NCBI RefSeq assembly: GCF_026261605.1
Contig: NZ_CP102486.1
Span: 2,852,001-2,916,000 of the forward strand
Reading direction: 5' to 3'
DNA length: 64,000 bases
From: Dechloromonas sp. A34
Lineage (GTDB): Bacteria; Pseudomonadota; Gammaproteobacteria; Burkholderiales; Rhodocyclaceae
Shown: positions 17,361 to 25,309 of the stretch, one piece after another
Layout of the letters: the number at the start of each line of letters is the position of its first letter
Position numbering within the stretch: position 1 is the stretch's first letter
Notes under the pieces: model-generated
What the model saw: only the letters and a program-made list of their open reading frames with translations
What the model was told of the DNA's origin: nothing
Databases searched by the model: none
Made by a program: the position numbers and the translations under genes

Positions 17361-19529
17361 CTAGGGAATCTCCCCGCGCAGGCGACGGGCCGCTTCGAAA
17401 TGCGGGCGGGCTTCATTTGCCCTGCCGCTCTGGCGCAGGGCCATGGCCAGGTTCTGCCTGGCCTCTACCGACTCGGGGGCAAGTTGTACTGCCGACTTGA
17501 AGTGAGAGATGGCAGCGTTGAGGTCGCCCGTATTGGCGAGAAAAGCCCCGAAGCTCAGATGCACCTTCGGTTCTTGCGGACCATGCTGGAGCGCCTTGGT
17601 GTAGAGGTCGCGGGCACGCCTTGCGTCTTGAGCGGCCTCGGCCAGCGCGGCAAGCCCGAGGTAGGCGTCGGTCTCTTTGGGGTCGATGCTCAGGGCCGTG
17701 TCGAAGGCGGTTTGCGCGCCGGAGCCATCGCCCCGATTGGCGAGCGCAATACCCAGATTCACGTGGGCTGTCGAGCTGGTCGGAGAGAGCCTGGTCAAGG
17801 CACGATACTGCTCGGCTGCGGCTACCCAATCGCCTTCGGCCACCAGTAGTTCGGCGAGGGTTGCGGCATCCTGGGCGTTGTCAGGGGAGCGTTGCACAAC
17901 GGACGTCCGATGCTGTTTTTCCGCCATGCGATCACCTGTCTGGTGAGCAAGATCAGCCAGCCGGCGCCATGGTTCGGGTGCCTCGGGAAAAGCGCTGGCC
18001 GCCTGGCGATAGATATCGCCCGCTTCGGTTGTCCGTTTCAATCGCTCTGCTGAAAGGCCCAGGCGCAGCAGGAGGGGGAGGTGGTTGCCAAGTAAGGCAC
18101 GGGCATCAAGCAGCAGGCGGTGGGCCTCGTCGATGCGCCCGGCCCATCCGAGAACAATCCCCAGGTTCATCAGCGCCCGTCCGTTGGCCTCGGCGTCCAG
18201 CGTGCCCAGCGCATGGGTCGTGATGCTGGCAATGCCAGCTTCGTCAAGCCTGCCATGGACGATGCCCTGTTGCTGAAGGTGCTTGAGCAGCGCCAGCCCA
18301 AGCTGGCGATAGCCTTCAATGCTCGGGTGCACGTGGTCAACAAACCATTCCTTGCCAGGGATGGCGAGACCGGTGCTCTGACGGCTGGCTTCTTCCATCA
18401 TCGCGGCGAAATCGACGAGTGGAACGTCATGCTGGCTGGCTACCGTGCGGAGCAGCGTTGCCATTTCAGGCAGCATGCGCAGCGGAGCGATGTCTTCCTC
18501 CAGGGCCCGCAAAAAGGCTGTTTTCGCTTCGTCCGCTCGGTTCAGGGTAACGAGGGTGCGGCCACGCTCGTAGTGCAAGGCGGCGTAACGCGGGTCTTCG
18601 CTGGCCAGACGGTCGAGCTGTTCCAGTCTGGTACGCGGTTCGACGGTGCCGAGGGCGGCGGCAAATCGAGACTGCCAGGCTCGCGCGGCCTGATCGGGCA
18701 GGCTGCTTTCGCTCTTGAAGGGCCCCATGTCCTTGAGATTGGAGCCCGGCATGATCAGGGTCAGACCGGCGCCGCTGCCTCGCGCCATGTCGATCATGCG
18801 CGTCAGGTTGAAACGGTAGTGGCCGATGATGGCTGTGCGTTCGGCATCGTTGCGGTGATAGTCCTCCGGACCGACCGTCTTGGCCAGTCGTTCTTCGACC
18901 TCGGGGCCGAGTTTGGGCTGGTCGTCGGTACGCACAACGAGGTTGCGCAGTGCCGTGAACAGGCGGCTGTGGGCGAGCAGCGTGTTGGCCTCGATCAGCC
19001 AGTTCGGCAGGTCGCGCAAATGTCCGTAGCTGCGGGCCTCGATGAACTCGTTCTGGCCGGTATAGACAATGAACAGATCGGGTTCATAGGAAACCAGTTC
19101 TTTCATCAGGGCTGCTACCCGATAGCTGGCGTAACTGATCCCGCCGGCGTTGATGACTTCCCAGTAGCGTGATGGGTCGGTGGCCGACAGGAAGCGCTGC
19201 AACCAGCCACAGAAGGACATCTCGTTGGTCCATGGGTGTCCGTAAGTGGTTGATCCGCCCAAGCAGAAAATGCGGTAGGTAGTAGCCGGTTTGCGGCGGG
19301 GGAAACTCTGCTGGTTGAAGAATTGCCGCTTGGCGTCTGCTGTCGTCATCCAGACTTCGTTTCCCCGTTTTTCTTCGACGAACAAAGTATTCTGGGTCGA
19401 AAAGTCGAGGTAAGGGTCGCCACGGGATGCCAGCGGAGTGACCCCGGCCACCGCAAGCAGGAGTTCGATTGCAGCGAGCAGGAAGAGTACGGTTCCCACT
19501 GCATAAAGGGTCAGACGCAGACGGGACAT
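17361..19529 (-). CDS. SGNH hydrolase with C-terminal TPR repeats, membrane-anchored
   Basis: 722 residues from the ATG at 19529, which overlaps the DUF5989 stop. An N-terminal signal anchor (residues ~5-28) leads into an AlgX/SGNH-type hydrolase domain. It has block I CLGGSTTYG (nucleophile Ser), block II NAGGISYAS, block III YTGQNEF and DHVHPSIEGY with the Asp-His pair. About nine TPR-like helical pairs occupy residues ~430-715. It is predicted to face the periplasm. SGNH proteins of this kind are acyl-esterases or O-acetyltransferases of polysaccharides; the exact reaction here is inferred. Confidence 0.85.
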   Translation of the reverse strand: MSRLRLTLYAVGTVLFLLAAIELLLAVAGVTPLASRGDPYLDFSTQNTLFVEEKRGNEVWMTTADAKRQFFNQQSFPRRKPATTYRIFCLGGSTTYGHPWTNEMSFCGWLQRFLSATDPSRYWEVINAGGISYASYRVAALMKELVSYEPDLFIVYTGQNEFIEARSYGHLRDLPNWLIEANTLLAHSRLFTALRNLVVRTDDQPKLGPEVEERLAKTVGPEDYHRNDAERTAIIGHYRFNLTRMIDMARGSGAGLTLIMPGSNLKDMGPFKSESSLPDQAARAWQSRFAAALGTVEPRTRLEQLDRLASEDPRYAALHYERGRTLVTLNRADEAKTAFLRALEEDIAPLRMLPEMATLLRTVASQHDVPLVDFAAMMEEASRQSTGLAIPGKEWFVDHVHPSIEGYRQLGLALLKHLQQQGIVHGRLDEAGIASITTHALGTLDAEANGRALMNLGIVLGWAGRIDEAHRLLLDARALLGNHLPLLLRLGLSAERLKRTTEAGDIYRQAASAFPEAPEPWRRLADLAHQTGDRMAEKQHRTSVVQRSPDNAQDAATLAELLVAEGDWVAAAEQYRALTRLSPTSSTAHVNLGIALANRGDGSGAQTAFDTALSIDPKETDAYLGLAALAEAAQDARRARDLYTKALQHGPQEPKVHLSFGAFLANTGDLNAAISHFKSAVQLAPESVEARQNLAMALRQSGRANEARPHFEAARRLRGEIP

Positions 19530-19681
19530 CAGAACAGGGCGTAGATGAAGGGGAGGGCAACCGTTGCCTGGCCCAAAAAGGCGATTCCCCCGAGCAGGAA
19601 AAGTATGGCGACCAGAGGCAATAACCAGAGCTTTTTCTGGGACTTCAGGAATCGCAGGTATTCGAGCAGGATGTCTTTCAT
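19529..19681 (-). CDS. DUF5989-family 50-residue membrane protein
   Basis: 50 residues: MKDILLEYLRFLKSQKKLWL leads into one transmembrane helix and ends GQATVALPFIYALF. The pattern FLKSQKKLWLLP...GQ....PFIY.LF is the DUF5989 signature, a tiny family found beside SxtJ-like and carbamoyltransferase genes. Its TGA shares one base with the SGNH gene ATG, so it opens the operon. No good ribosome-binding site precedes the ATG. Function unknown. Confidence 0.85.
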   Translation of the reverse strand: MKDILLEYLRFLKSQKKLWLLPLVAILFLLGGIAFLGQATVALPFIYALF

Positions 19682-20060
19682 GAAATGGCCGGCGATGCAA
19701 GAAGAATGCCTGATTTTAGCAGAGGCAGGGCACCGGATCTGGCTGGCCGGACACCGCGCCGGTCGCCCAGGGTGTGGGTGCTGCGTTCATCTTCGCCGGG
19801 CAGATTGTCGGCGATGTCGAGCTTGGATTAGCGTCGGCAATAAACTGCTATTGGTTTCCCGTGAAAACCCCAAAAAATTCAAAGATCGAGCGCCATTCCC
19901 GGATCTTGGAAAAAGTTATCGCCCTTGAGAGCGAACGCCACCGGCCGAAAACGTATCTGGCCGACTGGTGGGGATTTCGCGGGCTGGCATTGGGTTTGCT
20001 AAAGCATCGGCGCCTGCGGCACGGTGCTGCGGGATGTTCTGAATGTTTCGGGGGAGACCA
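19682..20060. other. 379-bp intergenic region between divergent transcription units
   Basis: No convincing gene. A rightward open frame from 19774 has atypical composition and no ribosome-binding site. The interval should hold the promoter of the leftward DUF5989 operon and that of the rightward 20061 gene. A clear sigma-54-type site lies at 19985. A weaker leftward one (AGGCA...TTGC, 19697-19711) sits too close to the DUF5989 start to leave a leader. Confidence 0.6.
19985..19999 (+). promoter_or_regulatory. Sigma-54-type promoter upstream of the 20061 gene
   Basis: TGGCATTGGGTTTGC has GG-N10-GC spacing and both RpoN half-sites. A transcript would start near 20011, giving a 50-base leader to the ATG at 20061 with GGGGGAGA as ribosome-binding site. 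No enhancer site was identified. Confidence 0.5.
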
Positions 20061-20786
20061 ATGTTGAGCCAGGCTGATCGCAATCCATCCCAGAATCGCT
20101 GTGCCCGCTATGCCGCGCGCCAGCGCCGTATCCGTATCAGGGTCAGCGCCCTGGCCGGCGCCTTGTTGTCGCTGGGCGCCTTGACGACGCTGCAGGCCGC
20201 TTCGCAGAGCGGCGGGCATCTGCCGGTGAAGCAGTCCGTGCATAGTGCTGGCAGCCGCTTGTTGTCCGGGATTGGCATCGGCGATTTCGCGGCGGATGCG
20301 CTGCCCTATGCGGTTCTGGCTGGGCTGCCGAAGCCGGCGACGGAACAGGCGCCGGCAGGCGCCGTGGGTGCCGAGTCGCCCGGTGCGGTGGTGGAGGTGC
20401 CGGCGGCAACGACCGAGGCGCCGCAGGATGCGTCGGCGGCAAGCGAAGAGGCCGTGCTGGCCGCCATTGAGCAGTGGGCCAAGGCCTGGCGCAGCAAGGA
20501 TGTGGCCGGCTATCTGGCGGCTTATGGCGAAGGCTTCCTGCCGGCCAATGGCGTCAGTCGCGACGATTGGGCCAGGCTGCGGCAGCAGCGGATTGCGGAC
20601 AAGCGCGTGATCCAGCTTGAACTGCGCGACATCGAGGTGCAGAGCGAAGCGGCGGATCGCGTGCGGGTTAGTTTCGTCCAGGACTACCGCGCCGACCAGT
20701 TCGTCGAAAAGGGCACCGCGAAGTCGCTGTTGCTGGCATTGGAAAAGGATGGATGGCGGATCTTGGCCGAGGAGAGCGCGCGCTAG
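20061..20786 (+). CDS. Periplasmic protein with C-terminal NTF2-like (Cds6-type) domain
   Basis: 241 residues from the ATG at 20061 with GGGGGAGA upstream. A basic N-terminus and hydrophobic stretch (VSALAGALLSLGALTTLQAA) give export or anchoring. A ~90-residue Ala/Pro-rich linker follows. The C-terminal ~110 residues (AAIEQWAKAWRSKDVAGYLAAY... to WRILAEES) form an NTF2/SnoaL-like fold of the type fused to or encoded next to L,D-transpeptidases. The role is unknown, perhaps cell wall or binding. A sigma-54-like promoter lies 60 bp upstream. Confidence 0.7.
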   Translation: MLSQADRNPSQNRCARYAARQRRIRIRVSALAGALLSLGALTTLQAASQSGGHLPVKQSVHSAGSRLLSGIGIGDFAADALPYAVLAGLPKPATEQAPAGAVGAESPGAVVEVPAATTEAPQDASAASEEAVLAAIEQWAKAWRSKDVAGYLAAYGEGFLPANGVSRDDWARLRQQRIADKRVIQLELRDIEVQSEAADRVRVSFVQDYRADQFVEKGTAKSLLLALEKDGWRILAEESAR

Positions 20787-20850
20787 ACGCTTACTCGCAG
20801 GAGGGGAACCTGGGGCCGGCCGAGATCATCGGACCGGCCATTTTTTTGCT

Positions 20851-21252
20851 TCAGGGCTGGGTCGTGACGGCAAGGTGGTTGATGAACATCACGCTGGGAA
20901 AGCTGCGCTTCAGGAGTTTGCTGTAGAAATCGCGCATTACGGCGCCGTCTTCATAGCGGATGCGGGTGCCGGGGCGGATTTCCATCTTTTGCACGGCGAT
21001 CCATTCCTTGCCATTGCCCCGGGCGACTTCGAGGTAGGTGAATTCGTTGGCGTGGATGACGTCGACCACCGTGCCTTCGTTCGGCAGTTCGCTGGCGCCC
21101 GGCGGTTTGTCGGGGAGCAGCATGTCGCGGGCCTGGGCCGGGCTCGGGTGCCCGGTGGGCGGCGCGGCGAAGGCGGGCAGGGCGGGCAGGGCGATCAGGG
21201 CGGCCAAGGCCAGTGCCTGGCGGGCGATCAGGATGGGGGCGCGCGTTTTCAT
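20851..21252 (-). CDS. Secreted protein with NrfJ-like C-terminal domain
   Basis: 133 residues starting MKTRAPILIARQALALAALI, with a clear signal peptide ending at AFAAPP. The mature part contains GTVVDVIHANEFTYLEVARG and WIAVQKMEIRPGTRIRY. This pattern resembles the small beta-barrel domain of NrfJ-like periplasmic proteins found near redox genes. It is convergent with the 20061 gene. No cysteine or haem motif is visible, so a redox role cannot be claimed. Confidence 0.65.
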   Translation of the reverse strand: MKTRAPILIARQALALAALIALPALPAFAAPPTGHPSPAQARDMLLPDKPPGASELPNEGTVVDVIHANEFTYLEVARGNGKEWIAVQKMEIRPGTRIRYEDGAVMRDFYSKLLKRSFPSVMFINHLAVTTQP

Positions 21253-21463
21253 GGCGAAACTCTTTCGGTCATCGGCAAGACGGCTTTTTATCACGCTAGG
21301 TGCTGGCCGGACAGTCGAAACTTCGGGCCGGCTGCCAATCGACGGCTCTTTTGATGGCCAGCACGCACACATCGACTGAATCATTTGCCATTGCATGGTC
21401 GAAGCTATCGACCATGCGCGCCTGGCGCGTATCCTTGTCGCCCTGCCAGCCCATACGCCGCCC

Positions 21464-22675
21464 ATGTCCACCGCGCTTTCTCCCCGTGCCGAACGTTTCT
21501 TCCTGCTGACGCTGGCCGGCATCCAGTTCAGCCATATTCTGGACTTCATGATCATGATGCCGCTCGGGCCGGTCCTGATGAAGGAGTTCGGCATCGGGAC
21601 GCATGAGTTCGGCTTGCTGGTGGCCTCCTACAGCTTCAGCGCGGCGGTTTCGGGGATTCTGGCGGCAACCTTCGTCGATCTCTTCGAGCGCAAGCGCCTG
21701 CTGCTCATCGGCTTTGCCTTGTTTGGCCTGGCGACGCTGGCTTGCGGCCTGGCGCCGGGCTATTCGACCCTGATCGTGGCGCGCGGCCTGGCCGGCGTTT
21801 TCGGCGGCATCATGGGGGCGCTGGTGCAGACCATGATCGCCGACGCCATTCCGTTTTCCCGGCGGGCGCGGGCGAGCGGCATCGTTTCCAGCGCCTTTTC
21901 GATTTCGACGATTGCCGGGGTGCCCTTGTCGCTGTGGCTGGCCAACCATCTCGGCTGGCGGGCACCGTTCATATTCATCGCCGTCTTGAGCGTGGTCTTT
22001 ATTGCGGTCGGGCTGCGCTTCCTGCCCGAGTTGCGCCACCATCTGGGCGAGGAGAAGCGCGCCCATCTGTTGTCGGCAACCTTCAGCGTGCTGGGTGACG
22101 GCAACCACCTGCGCGCCTTGCTGTTCTCGGCGCTGATCATCTTTTCCGGGTTCACGGTGATTCCCTACATCACCGTCTATGCCGTGAACAACGTCGGCAT
22201 CGCCCTGCAGGACATCCCCATCGTCTATCTGGTGGGCGGTTCCGCCACCTTCATCAGCGCCCGGCTGATCGGGCATTGGGCCGACAAGCACGGCAAGGTC
22301 GAGCTCTACCGCAAGGTGGCGCTGCTCGCCATGCTGCCGGTGCTGGCCCTGACCCATGCCGGGCCGCTGCCGCTGTGGGGCTGGCTGATCTGCTCGACCA
22401 GCTTTTTCGTGCTGATCTCGGGGCGCATGATCCCGGCCATGGCGATCATCGCCTCGTCAGCCCAGCCCAAGCTGCGTGGCACCTTCATGTCCTTGAACGG
22501 CACCGTGCAGTCGCTGGCCATGGGCCTCGCCACCTCGCTCGCAGGATTCCTGATCTCGCTCGACGATAGCGGCCGGATCGTCGGCTACCCGCTGGTCGGC
22601 TATGTGGCCGTGGCGGCAAATCTGGTAGCGGTCTGGTTTGTATCGCGGATTGTCATACATGGGCGGAATGCCTAG
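21464..22675 (+). CDS. Major facilitator superfamily transporter (drug/H+ antiporter-like)
   Basis: 403 residues from the ATG at 21464 with 12 predicted transmembrane helices. The N-terminal half carries the DHA1-like motifs (HILDFMIMMPLGP, DLFERKRLL between helices 2 and 3, GLAGVFGGIMGAL). It is an inner-membrane proton-driven exporter of the AraJ/Bcr type; substrate unknown. The ATG has no strong ribosome-binding site, and a longer in-frame ATG at 21395 cannot be excluded. It is divergent from the NrfJ-like gene. Confidence 0.88.
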   Translation: MSTALSPRAERFFLLTLAGIQFSHILDFMIMMPLGPVLMKEFGIGTHEFGLLVASYSFSAAVSGILAATFVDLFERKRLLLIGFALFGLATLACGLAPGYSTLIVARGLAGVFGGIMGALVQTMIADAIPFSRRARASGIVSSAFSISTIAGVPLSLWLANHLGWRAPFIFIAVLSVVFIAVGLRFLPELRHHLGEEKRAHLLSATFSVLGDGNHLRALLFSALIIFSGFTVIPYITVYAVNNVGIALQDIPIVYLVGGSATFISARLIGHWADKHGKVELYRKVALLAMLPVLALTHAGPLPLWGWLICSTSFFVLISGRMIPAMAIIASSAQPKLRGTFMSLNGTVQSLAMGLATSLAGFLISLDDSGRIVGYPLVGYVAVAANLVAVWFVSRIVIHGRNA

Positions 22676-22776
22676 CGCGGTCTGTCCGGATTTGCACGCT
22701 TGCTGTCCGCCCGCACAGTGGCCGTCGCCGAACGGCTCGCCTACGATGTGGTTATGACCAATAAGGAGGAGGCAGC

Positions 22777-23241
22777 ATGCAGGCGTTTCAGGATTACTAC
22801 CCGGAGAACCTGGCCCATTGCTACGGTTGCGGTCGCAACAATGCGCAGGGGCATCAGATCAAGACCTTCTGGGACGGCGACGAAACAGTCACGCATTTTC
22901 AGCCGCTCCCCGAGCACACGGCGATTCCCGGCTTCGTCTATGGCGGGCTGCTGGCCTCGCTGATCGACTGCCATTGCACGGGAACGGCCGCGGCGGCGAT
23001 GTACCGGGCCGAGAACCGCAGCATGGACAGCCAGCCGGCCTTCCGTTTCGTCACCGGTTCGCTGCAAGTCAGTTACCTGAAGCCGACGCCGCTCGGGCCG
23101 CTGCTGGAAATCCGTGGCCGAGTGAAGGAGATCAAGGGCCGCAAGGTGGTGGTCGAGGCCACGGTGTTCGCCGAAGGCGAGGCCACGGCCCGCGGTGAAG
23201 TGGTCGCCCTGCAGATGCCGGACAGCTTTGTTGCCAAGTGA
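22777..23241 (+). CDS. PaaI-type hotdog thioesterase
   Basis: 154 residues with a single hotdog domain. The HGG-type loop reads PGFVYGGLLASLIDCHCTGTA, with Asp as the catalytic-type residue. The N-terminal CYGCGRNN motif is typical of one PaaI subgroup, and FVTGSLQVSYLKPTPLG marks the central strand. It is predicted to hydrolyse acyl-CoA thioesters in the cytosol. AAGGAGGAGGC precedes the ATG. It is followed by a 528-bp gap with RNA-like structure. Confidence 0.88.
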   Translation: MQAFQDYYPENLAHCYGCGRNNAQGHQIKTFWDGDETVTHFQPLPEHTAIPGFVYGGLLASLIDCHCTGTAAAAMYRAENRSMDSQPAFRFVTGSLQVSYLKPTPLGPLLEIRGRVKEIKGRKVVVEATVFAEGEATARGEVVALQMPDSFVAK

Positions 23242-23344
23242 ACACTGGCGCTGAGCGGTGCGCCTAGCGGCGGAGCGGGTGAGGCGCTTTCGAGGGCAGG
23301 TCTCGGGTTTGTTCAGAGAATTTGCAATTCATCTATACAAGATC

Positions 23345-23466
23345 GATTTAACCAGCGATAATTCGCCACCTTTCGGACGCATGCGTCCGACCGAATTCTC
23401 TGATTCGGGTGGAGGAGACAAATCACCAGAACATCAAAAAGCCCGCTTAGACGGGCTTCTTTTTTG
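23345..23466 (+). ncRNA. Candidate small RNA with stacked hairpins and terminator
   Basis: The 528-bp gap after the thioesterase gene holds, in order, an 18-bp perfect palindrome (TCGGACGCATGCGTCCGA, 23373-23390), a 6-bp stem-loop (CCGAAT/ATTCGG, 23391-23408), a short stem presenting GGAGGAGACA in its loop (23408-23427), and a terminator. A sigma-70-like promoter (TTCAGA, 16 bp, TATACA at 23334-23339) would start transcription near 23345. No open frame fits. The 5' end is a guess; it could instead be the thioesterase 3' UTR. Confidence 0.4.
23439..23466 (+). terminator. Rho-independent terminator
   Basis: Stem AAGCCCG / CGGGCTT (23439-23445 and 23452-23458) with a CTTAGA loop, followed by CTTTTTTT-type tract. 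An upstream A-tract could let it act weakly in the other direction. Confidence 0.9.
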
Positions 23467-23520
23467 TCTGCCGTTCGGCGGTCGAGGCTGACCCGTTATC
23501 GGCGTTGGCGATTGACCGGG

Positions 23521-23582
23521 CAAAAAAATGCCCGCACGAGGCGGGCATAAATCCATTTTTTTAGGATGGAGGAGACAGCCGC
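23521..23582 (-). ncRNA. Candidate leftward small RNA with anti-Shine-Dalgarno motif
   Basis: Reading left from ~23582 the sequence gives TGTCTCCTCCA, a short AT-rich stem (ATCC/GGAT), then a strong hairpin with a T7 tract. CUCCUCC-bearing short RNAs with an intrinsic terminator are a known class of Hfq-type regulators. Upstream (23583-23610) are TTGCAG and GACAAT, a poor but possible promoter. No leftward gene exists upstream to need this terminator, because nudC reads right. Confidence 0.4.
23522..23548 (-). terminator. Leftward rho-independent terminator
   Basis: Stem ATGCCCGC / GCGGGCAT with a 5-base loop (23528-23548). Read leftward it is followed by TTTTTTT, so it terminates minus-strand transcription. 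Confidence 0.85.
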
Positions 23583-23598
23583 TATTGTCCCACACTTA

Positions 23599-23617
23599 TG
23601 CTGCGCTGCAACAAAAT
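23599..23617. promoter_or_regulatory. PhaR-box-like sequence in a non-coding gap
   Basis: TGCTGCGCTGCAACAAAAT shares 15 of 19 positions with the box over the phasin start site at 48611-48629. It lies just upstream of the candidate leftward small RNA. Regulation by a PhaR-type repressor is inferred from similarity only. Confidence 0.35.
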
Positions 23618-23769
23618 AATATGGATTCTTTGCCAAGTGTTGCCACGACGGGCTGAATGGCTTTCTCTTCGGCATTTCGATGCCGGATCGGCGGCCCGTA
23701 GCGAATCCAATGCAATCTGGCGGCTGCCGATTACTATTTGTCTCTGATTGCACAGCTTTGGAAAGCGCG

Positions 23770-24585
23770 ATGAGTGAAACGGCCTGCTGGATTCTGCGAT
23801 GCGAACATCGCCTGCTGACGATTGCCGGGAATGCTTCCGGCGCGATTTTTCCGTCCGGCTCGGCCGCCGACTTCGGCAACCCGGAAAATGTGCTGCGGAT
23901 CGGGGAATTGGCCGGGCTGCCTTGCTACGCCGCCGACGTCGAACAGTTGCCGGAAATCCCCTCAGCCGAACCGACGCCATTGCGCGCCATCTTCCAGCTG
24001 GCTGGCCCCGAAACCTTTGCCCTGGCAGGACGGGCGACCCAGTTGCTGGACTGGCAGAAGCATCATCGCTTCTGCGGCCAGTGCGGTACGCCGACGACCA
24101 TGAAAGCCGGCGAGCTGGCGATGCAGTGCCCGAGCTGCGGGCTGCTGGCCTATCCACGCATTTCGCCGGCGGTCATGGTGCTGGTCCGCGATGGCGACCA
24201 ACTGCTGTTGGCGCGCAGCCCGCACTTCAAGCCGGGGGTGTTCAGCGCCCTGGCCGGTTTTGTCGAACCCGGCGAAACCCTGGAGGAGTGCGCCGCCCGG
24301 GAGGTCCGCGAGGAAGTCGGGATCGAGATCGCCAACCTTCGCTATTTCCACAGCCAGCCCTGGCCGTTCCCCAATTCGCTGATGGTGGCTTTCTTTGCCG
24401 ACTACGCCGGCGGGACGATCACGCCAGATCCCAACGAGATCGAAGCCGCCGACTGGTTTGCGCTGGATGCGCTGCCGCTGCTGCCGGAGCCGATCAGCAT
24501 TTCGCGCCGCCTGATCGATGCCGCACGGCATGAGGGAGGTGAGGGGGCCGGGAGAATTTCTCATCAAACTCGGGAGTGCAAATGA
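23770..24585 (+). CDS. nudC: NADH pyrophosphatase NudC (NAD-capped RNA decapping type)
   Basis: 271 residues from the ATG at 23770; a longer in-frame start exists but falls outside the family length. Features in order: an N-terminal domain, a zinc ribbon CGQC...CPSC (residues ~103-125), and a Nudix box GFVEPGETLEECAAREVREE. The NudC-specific motif SQPWPFPNS follows. NudC hydrolyses NAD(H) to NMN(H) and AMP and removes NAD caps from RNA. All key residues are present. Its stop overlaps the next gene's ATG. Confidence 0.94.
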   Translation: MSETACWILRCEHRLLTIAGNASGAIFPSGSAADFGNPENVLRIGELAGLPCYAADVEQLPEIPSAEPTPLRAIFQLAGPETFALAGRATQLLDWQKHHRFCGQCGTPTTMKAGELAMQCPSCGLLAYPRISPAVMVLVRDGDQLLLARSPHFKPGVFSALAGFVEPGETLEECAAREVREEVGIEIANLRYFHSQPWPFPNSLMVAFFADYAGGTITPDPNEIEAADWFALDALPLLPEPISISRRLIDAARHEGGEGAGRISHQTRECK

Positions 24586-25121
24586 TTCGCTGGCTGTTCT
24601 ATTTATTGGCCTTGATCGTCATGACGATCGTCGCCTGGGTCGTGACCCCGATCCTTCCCGCCTTCGCCACACCGCGCATGGGGCCGATCGATAACAACCA
24701 CGGCCAGGCGGTCGAGCCGCGCTTGCCGCTCTGGCTGGCCTGGTTCGATACGCCGGACAACAGCCTGCTTGGCGACAAGAACTGGAAGGCGACGCACGAT
24801 GGCGGCTATTGGTCGCAGGTGCAGTGGCTGTATCGGAACACCCTGTATGGTTTCAAGTGGGGGCCGCTGGCGGCGCCGATGAGCGAGCTGCGGATCGTCG
24901 CGGGCGACCCGGCGATCAACCGCAATAACGGCCACTTCGGCACCATGAGCATCACGATGGGCGTTTTCTGGCAATGGAAGTGCGTCAAGCCGATCGGGCA
25001 GACCGGCTATTGCTGGATGCTCAATTTCGGCTGGCTGCTGAACGATGCCAGCCAGACGCGGGCGCTCTTCATGTTCTCGCCGCGCTGCGTGACGATAACG
25101 GCGCCGCCGGCCGGCGCCTGA
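24582..25121 (+). CDS. Membrane-anchored hypothetical protein coupled to nudC
   Basis: 179 residues starting MIRWLFYLLALIVMTIVAWV, one N-terminal membrane helix and then a Trp-rich globular part (PLWLAWFDTPDNSLLGDKNW, QWLYRNTLYGFKWGPL). The WL.WFqTPDN...LWRN.aYGF pattern recalls phage-associated DUF7338-like proteins, though this setting is chromosomal. It overlaps nudC by four bases (ATGA). Function unknown. The next gene begins 188 bp later. Confidence 0.65.
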   Translation: MIRWLFYLLALIVMTIVAWVVTPILPAFATPRMGPIDNNHGQAVEPRLPLWLAWFDTPDNSLLGDKNWKATHDGGYWSQVQWLYRNTLYGFKWGPLAAPMSELRIVAGDPAINRNNGHFGTMSITMGVFWQWKCVKPIGQTGYCWMLNFGWLLNDASQTRALFMFSPRCVTITAPPAGA

Positions 25122-25309
25122 CGCCCAGGCTGGGGGCGGGGCGGCAAGGGCGAAATCACTTGCCCTTATGTTGGGCAGCGTACAAACCGCTACGCCGGCT
25201 TTCGGTATGGTTGGGACTCTGGTTGGCAATGTTCTTGTGGCCTGGGTGCCGCAATCTCGTCGCCCGCTATTTTGTCCAAGCAGCAACGACCGTCCCGGGA
25301 GGTCTCATC

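Noticed and set aside
19697..19711. Leftward sigma-54-like site as the promoter of the DUF5989 operon
   Set aside because: The start would fall about five bases before the ATG with no ribosome-binding site, so it is kept only as a weak candidate.
19774..20067. 97-codon rightward frame in the 19.7-20.06 kb gap
   Set aside because: No ribosome-binding site, and it overlaps the sigma-54-like promoter of the next gene.
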